NCBI GenBank assembly: GCA_031290615.1
Contig: JAITNF010000049.1
Span: 1-43,596, forward strand
Direction: 5' to 3'
DNA from: Desulfovibrio sp.
GTDB taxonomy: Bacteria; Desulfobacterota; Desulfovibrionia; Desulfovibrionales; Desulfovibrionaceae
DNA length: 43,596 nt
Below, piece after piece: positions 35,503 through 43,491 of the stretch. Both the position numbers and the translations under genes were made by a program. The stretch's first letter is position 1, and each line of letters begins with the position of its first letter. The notes below the pieces were generated by a model. It was not told the DNA's origin. It made no database searches and saw only the letters and a list, made by a program, of their open reading frames with translations.

Positions 35503-35541
35503 TGTCATTGCGAGCCAGCGAAGTGGGCGTGGCAATCCATG
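35503..35541. repeat. REP/MITE-like dispersed repeat forming the 3' end of tilS
   Basis: The sequence TGTCATTGCGAGCCAGCGAA followed by GTGGGCGTGGCAATCCATG matches the pattern GTCATTGCGAG...GCAATCCAT, known to me as a dispersed palindromic repeat in many bacterial genomes. Its ends ATTGC and GCAAT are inverted. It lies inside the end of the tilS reading frame and encodes the last residues MDCHAHFAGSQ and the stop codon. Confidence 0.65.
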
Positions 35542-36590
35542 CCTTTTGCCGTTTTGAGGTAAAAAACCACCGCGCCTCCGGCAAGGTGGGCCTCCACCCC
35601 GCCTGGTAGTTGAAAACGCGCATTGCCGCGCCCTTTCGCCAGAGCCGCGTCCAAGGCGAGAAGCGTGTCCGCCCTGGCTTGTCTCCTCCTGCCCGTAATC
35701 GACACTCGCGAAAAAATAGAAAGCGCCCTGTGGTAAAGGCGCAATCGGACGGCCGGATGCCGGCCGCGCAGCAATTCGCGGGGCAGAGTAAGACAACACG
35801 CGTCCATTCTCCAAGGATGTTTTTGCAGCAATTCGTCCAGAATTTCTTCCCAGTAATCGCCATCTATTTGAGCAAGCCGCCACAATTCGCCGATTTTTTT
35901 GTCCAGTGAAGGATTTTCTTTCAGGAGCAAGGGCAAAACGGTATGGCGGAGCCGGTTGCGTTTGAAACGCAGATCCGCATTTCCCGGGTCTTCAAACCAG
36001 TCAAGGCCGCATTCCAGCAAAAGCGCCTCAAGATCTCGCGGCTTCACAAAGAGCAGAGGGCGCAAAAGACGCCTGCGATCGTCGCGGGCTTTCATGCCGC
36101 CCAAGGCGGGCCAACCAGCTCCCCGCGTGAGCCGCATGAGCACGTCTTCTGCCAAATCGCCGCTGTGGTGCCCGAGAACACTGTATTCCGCTTCCCTTGC
36201 CGCGCGTTCATCTTCAAGTAACTCGTAGCGGAGCTTGCGTCCGGCCTCCTCAATACCCAAATGTTCCCTGCCCGCAAGGCCCAAAACGTCGACTTTCCTT
36301 GAAACGCAGTCAATGCCGAATTCCGCGCATTGGGCCGACACGCGCGCGGCAACGGCACCAGCCTCTGGCAGGAGGCCGTGATCCACCGTCAGGGCGAAAA
36401 TACGCAGGTCAAGGCGCTGCGCGAGCAGGCACAAAACAAAGACCAGCGCTGTGGAGTCTGACCCGCCGGAAACAGCGGCCAGCAGTCGAGTACCCCTTTT
36501 GAGGCCCAGGGTGAGAAGGAAGCGCTCCACACAAAGGCACAGTCTGGCGGAAGCCGGTGAAAGATTGTGAATATCCGGGAAAAAAGGCAT
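35505..36590 (-). CDS. tilS: tRNA(Ile)-lysidine synthase
   Basis: TilS uses ATP and lysine to modify the wobble C of the CAU-anticodon tRNA-Ile, so that it reads AUA. The 361 residues have the PP-loop AAVSGGSDSTALVF near the N-terminus, then LTVDHGLLPEAGAVA, YSVLGHHSGDLAEDVLMRL, and DPGNADLRFKRNRLRHTVLP, all family landmarks. The ATG directly follows the hemA TAA (TAAATG), so translation is probably coupled. The C-terminal MDCHAHFAGSQ is encoded by a dispersed repeat and is not family sequence, so the native end has been replaced. Confidence 0.93.
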   Translation of the reverse strand: MPFFPDIHNLSPASARLCLCVERFLLTLGLKRGTRLLAAVSGGSDSTALVFVLCLLAQRLDLRIFALTVDHGLLPEAGAVAARVSAQCAEFGIDCVSRKVDVLGLAGREHLGIEEAGRKLRYELLEDERAAREAEYSVLGHHSGDLAEDVLMRLTRGAGWPALGGMKARDDRRRLLRPLLFVKPRDLEALLLECGLDWFEDPGNADLRFKRNRLRHTVLPLLLKENPSLDKKIGELWRLAQIDGDYWEEILDELLQKHPWRMDACCLTLPRELLRGRHPAVRLRLYHRALSIFSRVSITGRRRQARADTLLALDAALAKGRGNARFQLPGGVEAHLAGGAVVFYLKTAKGMDCHAHFAGSQ

Positions 36591-37862
36591 TTACGAATCT
36601 GAATCCAAGTTGAATATTTTTCGTACGGCGCTGATGCGGGTATTATTGCCTTCCTCATGTTTGTCGCCGTGTTTCAAAAACATGATTGGTCCATGGTGCA
36701 ATTTGTGTACCAGCGACTTTGCCATGGTTTCCAGCGTTTCACGCAGGTTCTCATCACGGGAGCCCAAGCGTTTAAGCGTTCTGGCAACTTCTTTCCCCGC
36801 CATGCGTTCTCCGCGGCCAAGCAATTCGACAAGGGTGGGCTGCACGTCAAGCATGTCAAGCCATCCGGCAAAATCTGCCACTTCCTCGTCCACAATTTCG
36901 CGGGCGCGGTTGGCCTCGTCACGGCGGTTGTCCAGATTTTCTTCGACCACTTCCTTAAGGTCGTCAATGTCATACAGATAGACGTTGTCAAGGCTGTTGA
37001 CGTCTGGGTCTATGTCGCGCGGCACGGCGATATCTATAAAAAACATGGGACTGTTTTTGCGGGTTTTGAGCACGGCACTGATGTCTTTGGCCCGAATAAC
37101 CGGCCTGGGGGAGCCGGTGGAGGTGATAATGATATCCACGGACGGTAGAAAATCAGTCAGGCGTTCCAAGGGCACGGCGCGGCCGTGAAACTGTTTCGCA
37201 AGTTCTTCCCCGCAGGCGACAGTGCGGTTTGCCACAAGTATTTCGTCAACACCGTTTTGCAACAGATGGGTGGCAGCCAGTTCCGCCATTTTTCCCGCCC
37301 CCACCAGCAGAACCTTGTGCCGGCGCATGTCGCCGAATATGCGTCTAGCAAGTTCCACTGCCGCATAGCTGATGGATACGGCATTGGCTGCAATCGCCGT
37401 TTCCGTGCGTACACGTTTGGCGACGGAAAAAGATTTATAGAGCAGACGGTTCAATATAACGCCAGTGGTCCGGCACGCCGCCGCCTTGCGGTAGGCCGCC
37501 TTCAACTGCCCGAGTATCTGCGGTTCACCCAAAACCATGGAATCCAGACTGGAGGCCACGAAAAAAATATGCCGCACGGCTTCAAGGTTTTTGTGAATAT
37601 ATATATAAGGCCGGATGTTCGTTATGCTGGCGTCGCGCGCCCTGGCCCAGCATTGCAGCATTTGCTCCGTGATATCCCCTTTACCAGCAGCTAGAAGTTC
37701 CACACGGTTGCAAGTGGAGAGAATCAGGCTTTCTTGTATGGCTCCGACGCACGGTACGGCCCAGCGCTCCGGGTCACAGCAGTCGTCCAGGGCAAACCGC
37801 TCGCGCACATCCACTCCCGCCGTGCGGTGATTGAGTCCAACAAGATAAATATTGCTGTCCAT
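36591..37862 (-). CDS. hemA: Glutamyl-tRNA reductase
   Basis: HemA reduces glutamyl-tRNA with NADPH to glutamate-1-semialdehyde, the first step of tetrapyrrole synthesis. The 423 residues have the N-terminal YLVGLNHRTAGVDVRERFAL, the catalytic Cys in ILSTCNRVELLA (about residue 50), and the NADPH domain LLVGAGKMAELAATHLL. A C-terminal dimerisation helix region follows. It lies 10 bases after the ccsA/hemX-like gene and runs directly into tilS. Confidence 0.96.
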   Translation of the reverse strand: MDSNIYLVGLNHRTAGVDVRERFALDDCCDPERWAVPCVGAIQESLILSTCNRVELLAAGKGDITEQMLQCWARARDASITNIRPYIYIHKNLEAVRHIFFVASSLDSMVLGEPQILGQLKAAYRKAAACRTTGVILNRLLYKSFSVAKRVRTETAIAANAVSISYAAVELARRIFGDMRRHKVLLVGAGKMAELAATHLLQNGVDEILVANRTVACGEELAKQFHGRAVPLERLTDFLPSVDIIITSTGSPRPVIRAKDISAVLKTRKNSPMFFIDIAVPRDIDPDVNSLDNVYLYDIDDLKEVVEENLDNRRDEANRAREIVDEEVADFAGWLDMLDVQPTLVELLGRGERMAGKEVARTLKRLGSRDENLRETLETMAKSLVHKLHHGPIMFLKHGDKHEEGNNTRISAVRKIFNLDSDS

Positions 37863-37872
37863 GAGAGCGGAA

Positions 37873-38700
37873 TTATCCCCGAATAAACGTATGGTGCGTA
37901 TTCATAATTGTATTGATCACCACAAATGAAAAAAGACAGAGCAAAAAAATACATACGGCCCATCGCGCCGGTTTGCGGCCTTTCCATTCCATGATCAGGC
38001 GGTAGTGAAAAAGAACGCCGAAGACAAGCCAGATGACAATGCTCATCACTTCCTTGGGATCGCCGGTGACGGAAGTGCCGAAAACAGGCTCGGCCCAAGC
38101 CATGCCTGAGATAATGCCCAAAGTATAGAGCGGAAAGGCCGTCAGTACGGCAAAAGCGTTGATTTTGTCCAGCAGGAAAATGGCAGGCATATCCTGCCAG
38201 AATCCTGGCATATGCTGTTTGTTTTTGATGCGCCCTTCCAGAAAGAGAAAAATTAGGCCGGCGAAAAAGGCAATGGACAGAAGGCCTAAACTTGAAAAAA
38301 GGGCGCCTATGTGTAACGCGTAGAAAGAATTTTGCACGGATGCGGGCAACGTCACCACGGCGTCAAGACATGGTAGGGATACGGCAAAAAGCGCAAGGCA
38401 CAAGGGAACGGAACAAAGCAGGGGGGTCGCCTGCCGCACTCCGCGCCACACAACGATGCCGCCGAGCATGACAAACCAGGCGAGTAACTGTATGTAAGCA
38501 CCAGCGCTCAAACCATCCGGCATGGTTTTGTGAAAGCCGAGCAGAAGCATGAGCGTCTGGCTGGCGAATGCCAGAACCGTCAGCCAGATGCCGAGACGCC
38601 GCAAAAAAACGCTACGCGTCCTCACCCAGGCAATGCCGCAAAAACTTGCCGTGCCAAAAAGAACAAGGACGAATATGGTGGAAACTTCAGGTGACATCAT
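37873..38700 (-). CDS. CcsA/HemX-type cytochrome c assembly or haem-synthesis-associated membrane protein
   Basis: A 275-residue membrane protein with about eight hydrophobic segments. The region GMAWAEPVFGTSVTGDPKEV corresponds to the CcsA WWD haem-handling motif (WA..WG..W.WDPKE), but several Trp are replaced. It is therefore closer to the HemX-like relatives that sit beside hemA. ATG at 38700 (MMSPEVSTIF) is supported by GGAGG six bases upstream; ATG 38697 is equally possible. It overlaps the end of sirC by 14 bases and precedes hemA, so it may influence HemA or haem supply rather than cytochrome c assembly. Confidence 0.8.
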   Translation of the reverse strand: MMSPEVSTIFVLVLFGTASFCGIAWVRTRSVFLRRLGIWLTVLAFASQTLMLLLGFHKTMPDGLSAGAYIQLLAWFVMLGGIVVWRGVRQATPLLCSVPLCLALFAVSLPCLDAVVTLPASVQNSFYALHIGALFSSLGLLSIAFFAGLIFLFLEGRIKNKQHMPGFWQDMPAIFLLDKINAFAVLTAFPLYTLGIISGMAWAEPVFGTSVTGDPKEVMSIVIWLVFGVLFHYRLIMEWKGRKPARWAVCIFLLCLFSFVVINTIMNTHHTFIRG

Positions 38701-39406
38701 CAAGGACCTCCGCAAGCAAGGGAGCCAGCTGGGCATGCAGTGCTACCGGCAGTTCAGCAGTAAGCCATGCGAGGCAGGACACGTCATCCCCGTCAGTCAG
38801 CCATTGCTGCAAAGGAGATGCGGCCAGTTTTTGCAAAATTTTTTTATTTTTTTCCACATCGCCGGGCAAGTCAAGAATCAGGGGACGTAGCAGCCCGAGC
38901 AAGTACGCCGTCCGCCTTCGCGGAATAAGCCAAGCCTCAAGTTCGTCACGCCAGCGACGCGCCAGAGCGGGGCTCGCGCCGTCCGTGGAAAGCGCAATTG
39001 CAAGCCGCCCCTGCCTAGCTACAGCGGGAAGAAAAACATTTCCCCGCTCCGGTGGCCCCGCGCAGTTGCACAACACTCCCGCTTTCTGGCAAAATCGGGC
39101 AATGCGGGAATTTTCAGCCTTGCTGTCGGTGGTGGCGAAAACTAGAATTTTTCCCCGCACGTCTTCCGGCGAACAGGTCCTGCACTCAAAGCGAACGCGG
39201 TCGTCTTCAAGAATATCCCAAGCCTTTTCGGAAGGGGCCGTCGTATCCAGGGCCAGAACAAAAGACGGATTGCTGACAAGAAGGCGTGAAAGCTTGCGTA
39301 GACCAACTTCGCCGATGCCGACAACAAGACAGTGCCGGTTTTTCAGAGAAAGAGAAAGGGAATATAACGGCGCGTGGCTTTCCATTGTCGCAAAAGTGTT
39401 TTCCAT
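38687..39406 (-). CDS. Precorrin-2 dehydrogenase (SirC/Met8-like, siroheme branch)
   Basis: It oxidises precorrin-2 to sirohydrochlorin with NAD+. In Desulfovibrio this feeds siroheme and, through the alternative pathway, haem. The 239 residues have an N-terminal Rossmann segment LVVGIGEVGLRKLSRLL and the family segment LVFATTDSKAENSRIARFCQ. NCAGPPERGNVFLPAVARQG and LAIALSTDGASPALARRWRD follow. No methyltransferase domain is fused. ATG at 39406 lacks a ribosome site. ATG at 39385, seven residues later, is an equal alternative. Confidence 0.88.
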   Translation of the reverse strand: MENTFATMESHAPLYSLSLSLKNRHCLVVGIGEVGLRKLSRLLVSNPSFVLALDTTAPSEKAWDILEDDRVRFECRTCSPEDVRGKILVFATTDSKAENSRIARFCQKAGVLCNCAGPPERGNVFLPAVARQGRLAIALSTDGASPALARRWRDELEAWLIPRRRTAYLLGLLRPLILDLPGDVEKNKKILQKLAASPLQQWLTDGDDVSCLAWLTAELPVALHAQLAPLLAEVLDDVT

Positions 39407-39655
39407 CGGCCGCGGGGGCGGCGCGATTCCCTTTAAGGATATTCAAGCTTGTATCAGTGTATCGCGGCGGCGCGGTTTTGGCAATATCAAAGAAATATCG
39501 TGGAGATCGCTCCATTTGCATATTGTCATTGTCATTTACAATCCGGCGCTTGCAAATGCTTTGCGCATCAGGTTAACGACCTTTGGGGCGCGCCCCTTTG
39601 CTGAGCATAAGTCCCAAGTCTTGTCGGTATATTTCCGGTAAATAATATTCATTTT

Positions 39656-39870
39656 CGTCTGAGTCGTATCGGCTACCGAGATGCCGAAACCGGCAACCAC
39701 TTTCGCCTGTCCGCCAAGACCATCGCCGATATTTATAAAGAGCGGTGGCAAATTGAGATTTTCTTCAGGTAAATCAAAAACAATCTGCTCATAGATGGTT
39801 TTGTCGGCAACTCGGAAAACGCCGTGAACTTTTTCAGAAAGTTTTCATTTATAGACAGATGAAAGCTATA
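39656..39870 (+). pseudogene. IS4-family transposase remnant (C-terminal part)
   Basis: The plus-strand frame reads RLSRIGYRDAETGNHF, then RLSAKTIADIYKERWQIEIF, FR, a TAA, then IKNNLLIDGFVGNSENAV. This is the YREK region of IS4 transposases (IA.IYK.RWQIELFF.WIKQNL.I..F.G.SENAV). The TAA stands where the family has Trp, and the usual VFLTNNF segment is missing between ETG.HF and LSA. It is a dead fragment. Confidence 0.75.
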
Positions 39871-39890
39871 GTCCGCATTTTTAAAAATCT

Positions 39891-40118
39891 GAGGCGATTG
39901 TTAAATCGCGCCAAAGTCGTAACATAGATTCAACAGCCTTGTATGATTTGGAGATGACCTTCTCCTGTGCGCTTGCCTTGACCATAAAGGCTTTTGTGGG
40001 ATCAAACAGCACTCCTTCGGCAAACACGGCCCAGTCTATTCGCGTCATTTTGTTTACCAATGTCGCTGTCGCCCCGAATATCCCGATTTTTTCTTCAAGG
40101 CCAATATCCGGCGGTCTA
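39891..40118 (-). pseudogene. Unidentified open reading frame remnant
   Basis: A stop-free minus-strand frame ends at a TAA (39891-39893) and includes GLEEKIGIFGATATLVNKM, TRIDWAVFAEGVLFDPTKAF and MVKASAQEKVISKSYKAVES, then MLRLWRDLTIASDF. The composition is that of a real globular protein. The only ATG (40048) would give 52 residues. I recognise no family. It sits between IS4 and IS110 fragments. Confidence 0.35.
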
Positions 40119-40149
40119 ACGCATTCAGCCGAAGCGGCACTCCGTCTTC

Positions 40150-40425
40150 ACCTCTTTTGCGGCGTTCAATCCCCTGTATCGCAATGCTGGCTGCCGGGCA
40201 AGCAAAGTCCGCAGTCGCACACCCCTTGCCGGCGGATGCTCTGTATCTTGTTGCTCAACGGATTTGGCGCGGACAAAACGTGTTCCGGGATGCATGAGCG
40301 CTTCGTGGCTCGCCCTGGTGTCAGCGGCATAGGTTTTGTTGCGATGCCCCGGAAATGCCTTTAAAAACCCGAAAAGGTTTTTGGCAATATCCAAACCAGC
40401 ATAGTGAACTTTCTTTATGGCCTGC
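40150..40425 (-). pseudogene. IS110-family transposase remnant (N-terminal part)
   Basis: On the minus strand KVHYAGLDIAKNLFGFL is the start of an IS110 DEDD transposase. GTRFVRAKSVEQQDTE is the later conserved segment (usual FVPVKS.EQQ). Between them the sequence is shortened, and after it the frame is lost. It is fused in frame to the IS1 fragment upstream, giving a misleading 293-codon open frame at 40125-41006. Confidence 0.65.
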
Positions 40426-40529
40426 CTCCATACTTGGCGATCCTCACCGGATGACGCCGTTTGCGTTAATAATAACCTGCCTTGTTGGTTAGATGGAGGC
40501 GTGTTAATCACATCAAATGATAGCGGTAT

Positions 40530-40781
40530 CGCTGTAGTCTCTTCCAATGCAATGCGTGTGCGCTTTGCCGACAACATGATGTCCTGACGACGGCATATTC
40601 TTGAATTTTTTCCATTGACCGGTATAAATATGCATTTCTCCAGGTGTTTCACTTTCTGATACAAGCTCTGGAAGGTTGCAGTATCACGATTGCCGGGCAC
40701 CTGGTCCACAGTTCTCCGTGTGCCCCGGACAAAGCCGTTTTTCACCACCAGTTCCGACTTGCAGGTTTTGCATATTGCCAT
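40530..40781 (-). pseudogene. IS1-family transposase remnant (InsA/InsB, deleted)
   Basis: It begins at ATG 40781, after GGAGGGAAGT, with MAICKTCKSELVVKNGFVRG, the InsA zinc ribbon. It then jumps by deletion to the InsB segment VPGNRDTATFQSLYQKVKHL. After a frame change it continues IYTGQWKKFK and HHVVGKAHTHCIGRDYSDTA, which fits the IS1 motif GK.HT..IE..NS..RH.L. The ribosome site is still good but the protein is truncated. Confidence 0.7.
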
Positions 40782-41106
40782 ACTTCCCTCCAGGCAAAAA
40801 CTGCGTAACCTTGACCATTTTCCTTCTTCAGCGTACCAGTTTGCCTGCCCGAACTGCCAACACCCGTCGATGATTTCCTTGCGCAGTTCGTTGAAACAGC
40901 GGTGGGAGGCCGGCGCAATAAGGCTAGCCAGCTGCTGGGGCATCGTGCTCCAGTAGTATGGCCTGCGTAGAAGACCGTTCCGCGTGGGTTGCACGGCATC
41001 AGACACTCACGCCGGAAGAAAAAGAAAACACCACAGCGCTACCGCGAATAAGGGTGGCTGTGAACACACGGGCATGACGCAAAAAAACATGCGTCCGATC
41101 ATCCGG

Positions 41107-42936
41107 TTATACCTTTCTCTTGGTCCCAGCCATCCGATAGCGCCTGTGCGCGGAAAGTTCCGTCTTGCGAAGCCGGATGGATAGGGGAGTTATTTCCACC
41201 AGCTCATCCTCGCGCACAAAATGCAGGGCATATTCCAGCGTCATTTTTTTCACTGGCGTCAGGATCACGTTTTCATCTTTTCCGGCGGCGCGCAGATTCG
41301 TCAATTTTTTTCCCTTGGTCGGGTTCACGTCAATATCGTTGTCGCGATTGTGCTCGCCAACAATCATGCCTTCATAGACAGGGTCACCGGGTTCCGCAAA
41401 AAGAGTACCCCTAGGCTCAAGGTTAAACAGCGCGTAGGCCACCGCCACGCCAGCCCTGTCCGCGACTATGGATCCGAAAAACCGCGTGGGGAAATCTCCA
41501 CGCCAAAGCTCGTAGTTGTCCAAGTAGGAGTTCATGATTCCCGTGCCCTTAGTGTCCGTTAAAAATTCGTCGCGATAACCGATAACCCCTCGCGATGGCA
41601 CGTAAAATTCCAGACGTACCCTGCCTGTACCGTCGTTGGCGCAGTTAATCATCCGTCCTTTGCGTTGCGTCAGCTTTTCCGTCACAATGCCCATAAAAAT
41701 TTTATCACAGTCCACATACAAATGCTCAATGGGTTCCAGCACAGTGCCGTCAGTGGCATTTTTCAGTATTACCTGGGGACGCCCCACAGACAACTCAAAA
41801 CCTTCACGACGCATGGTTTCTATGAGAATGGCCATCTGGAATTCTCCACGTCCCTTTACCAGAAAGGCATCGCGGTCTTCTGTTTGTTCTAGGGAAATGG
41901 CGACATTGCGCAGGCTTTCTTTAGCGAGGCGGTCCTCAATAGCTCTGCTCTGCACAATTTTGCCCTCTTGCCCGGCGAGTGGAGAAGTGTTGATGCCGAA
42001 GCGCATGGCAACCGTGGGTTCGTCCACCCGAATGCGCGGCAGCGTCCTGGGGTTTCCGCGTGTGCAGATGGTGTCGCCGATGGCGACATCTTCAATGCCC
42101 GCCAGAACAACTATATCCCCCGGTCCGGCCGACTCAGTTTCTTTCAGTTGCAGGCCGTCGTAGACTTGCAGCCTGGTGACGCGTAGGGGGGTTGCGCTGG
42201 CGTCTTCCCTCATGCAGACAAGGCTTTCCCTAGCCGCCACGCTACCGTGCACAATTTTACCGACGGCCAGCCGTCCCAGATAATCGGAATAGGCCAGATC
42301 CGCCACCAGCATCTGAAACGGTTCTGCCGGATCGTATGACGGGCCGGGGATCCGCTCCAGAATTGCCCGGAATAGCGGCGTCAAATCTTCACGCGCGGCG
42401 TTAGCGTCTGCCATGGCGACGCCGTCGCGGCCGACGGCGTACAAAACGGGAAATTCTAACTGTTCTTCATTGGCGTCCAGATCAATAAAAAGGCCGTAAA
42501 TTTCGTCCAGCACTTCCGACGGACGGGCGTCTTTGCGGTCAATTTTGTTGATCACTACCAACACGGTCAGTCCTGCGGCCAGAGTTTTGCTCAACACAAA
42601 ACGCGTCTGCGGCAGCGGTCCTTCCGAAGCGTCAACCAGCAGAATGGCGCCGCTCACCATGGAGAGCGCGCGCTCCACCTCACCGCCGAAGTCCGCATGG
42701 CCAGGCGTGTCTATAATATTGATTTTCACCCCCTGCCAAGTTACCGCGCAGTTTTTGGCGGCTATGGTTATGCCACGCTCACGTTCCAGGTCCATATTGT
42801 CCATGACGCGATCGTCCACATGCTGATTGGCGCGAAAGACGCCGCTGTGCCTGAACATCGCGTCCACCAGAGTTGTCTTGCCGTGATCCACGTGGGCTAT
42901 AATCGCCACATTGCGAAGTGTGTTGTTGTGCCGCAT
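41107..42936 (-). CDS. typA: Ribosome-associated translational GTPase TypA/BipA
   Basis: TypA is an EF-G-like GTPase that helps ribosome assembly and stress adaptation. The 609 residues have the G1 motif [10 protein letters not shown], the switch region [27 protein letters not shown] (G3) and [12 protein letters not shown] (G4). A TypA-specific C-terminal domain ends [21 protein letters not shown] chose ATG at 42936 ([13 protein letters not shown]) because AAGGA lies four bases upstream. The frame is open 28 codons further without similarity. Transcribed alone. Confidence 0.96.
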   Translation of the reverse strand: MRHNNTLRNVAIIAHVDHGKTTLVDAMFRHSGVFRANQHVDDRVMDNMDLERERGITIAAKNCAVTWQGVKINIIDTPGHADFGGEVERALSMVSGAILLVDASEGPLPQTRFVLSKTLAAGLTVLVVINKIDRKDARPSEVLDEIYGLFIDLDANEEQLEFPVLYAVGRDGVAMADANAAREDLTPLFRAILERIPGPSYDPAEPFQMLVADLAYSDYLGRLAVGKIVHGSVAARESLVCMREDASATPLRVTRLQVYDGLQLKETESAGPGDIVVLAGIEDVAIGDTICTRGNPRTLPRIRVDEPTVAMRFGINTSPLAGQEGKIVQSRAIEDRLAKESLRNVAISLEQTEDRDAFLVKGRGEFQMAILIETMRREGFELSVGRPQVILKNATDGTVLEPIEHLYVDCDKIFMGIVTEKLTQRKGRMINCANDGTGRVRLEFYVPSRGVIGYRDEFLTDTKGTGIMNSYLDNYELWRGDFPTRFFGSIVADRAGVAVAYALFNLEPRGTLFAEPGDPVYEGMIVGEHNRDNDIDVNPTKGKKLTNLRAAGKDENVILTPVKKMTLEYALHFVREDELVEITPLSIRLRKTELSAHRRYRMAGTKRKV

Positions 42937-43275
42937 GTCATCCTTGCCTGAATCGAATTGGGAAAACGTCCTTTTATACAAATTACGGCTTAATGCCAAG
43001 AGTGAACTTGAAAAGTGCAAAAATAAAACCGGAGCTGAACCAGCTCCGGCGGCTGCAAAAATGGTTTCGTCGGACGGAGCTTCAGAGCGGATAAACTTTG
43101 AAAAAGTTGAACATCCCTGTGAGTATTCACCTGTAACTCATTACCACAAAAGATTTTCAAGCTGGCTTTGCCTGATGTAATACAAGCATCTCAATCGTGA
43201 AATGTTCTGGGCTCAGGACTCATTAATTGCGCAAATTATGAATATGGGACATCCCTTCGTCTGAAGGTGACATCT
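42937..43275. other. Region upstream of typA
   Basis: It should contain the typA promoter on the minus strand, but I could not assign boxes with confidence. It also holds a strong terminator-type hairpin (43020-43049). No gene is recognised between that hairpin and the IS5 fragment. Confidence 0.4.
43020..43049 (-). terminator. Rho-independent terminator or attenuator ahead of typA
   Basis: A perfect 9-bp stem, CCGGAGCTG / CAGCTCCGG, with loop AAC is followed on the minus strand by TTTTATTTTT. It lies 84 bases before the typA start and points towards typA. Either it ends a lost upstream gene, or it lies in the typA leader and attenuates it. Confidence 0.75.
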
Positions 43276-43491
43276 AAGCAGTTTTTTTATCTTTCCGTCA
43301 ACAATCTGAACGTATTCGTCCGCATTTTCCGCTTTCACATGATATTTTACGAGTAGACGACATGAAGGTGATAAAAGGTGATAAGTGGAATAATTTACGT
43401 CATCAAATATGGTCTTCAATGGAAAGATGAGCCGCATGAATACGGCCCATATAAAACATTGTATAATCGTTGGCTCCAGGTTCTGTCGTGA
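43276..43491 (+). pseudogene. IS5-family transposase N-terminal fragment, frameshifted
   Basis: The plus strand reads FLSFRQQSERIRPHFPLSHD and ILRVDDMKVI. After a frame change it continues SGIIYVIKYGLQWKDEPHEY and GPYKTLYNRWLQVLS before a TGA. This is the IS5/IS427 N-terminal domain. The frame change is caused by an exact 10-bp tandem duplication at 43365-43384 (AAGGTGATAA twice); removing one copy restores MKVISGIIYVIKYG in one frame. The rest of the transposase does not follow within the remaining bases. Confidence 0.7.
43365..43384 (+). repeat. 10-bp tandem duplication
   Basis: AAGGTGATAA occurs twice without a gap. Since 10 is not a multiple of 3, it shifts the frame of the IS5 transposase in which it lies. 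Confidence 0.9.

Noticed and set aside
40125-41006. A single 293-residue hypothetical protein
   Set aside because: It is a chance fusion of IS1 and IS110 transposase fragments with unassigned sequence at both ends.
43213-43437. A 74-codon frame on the minus strand near the right end
   Set aside because: It overlaps the plus-strand IS5 transposase fragment, which has clear family motifs. This frame has none.
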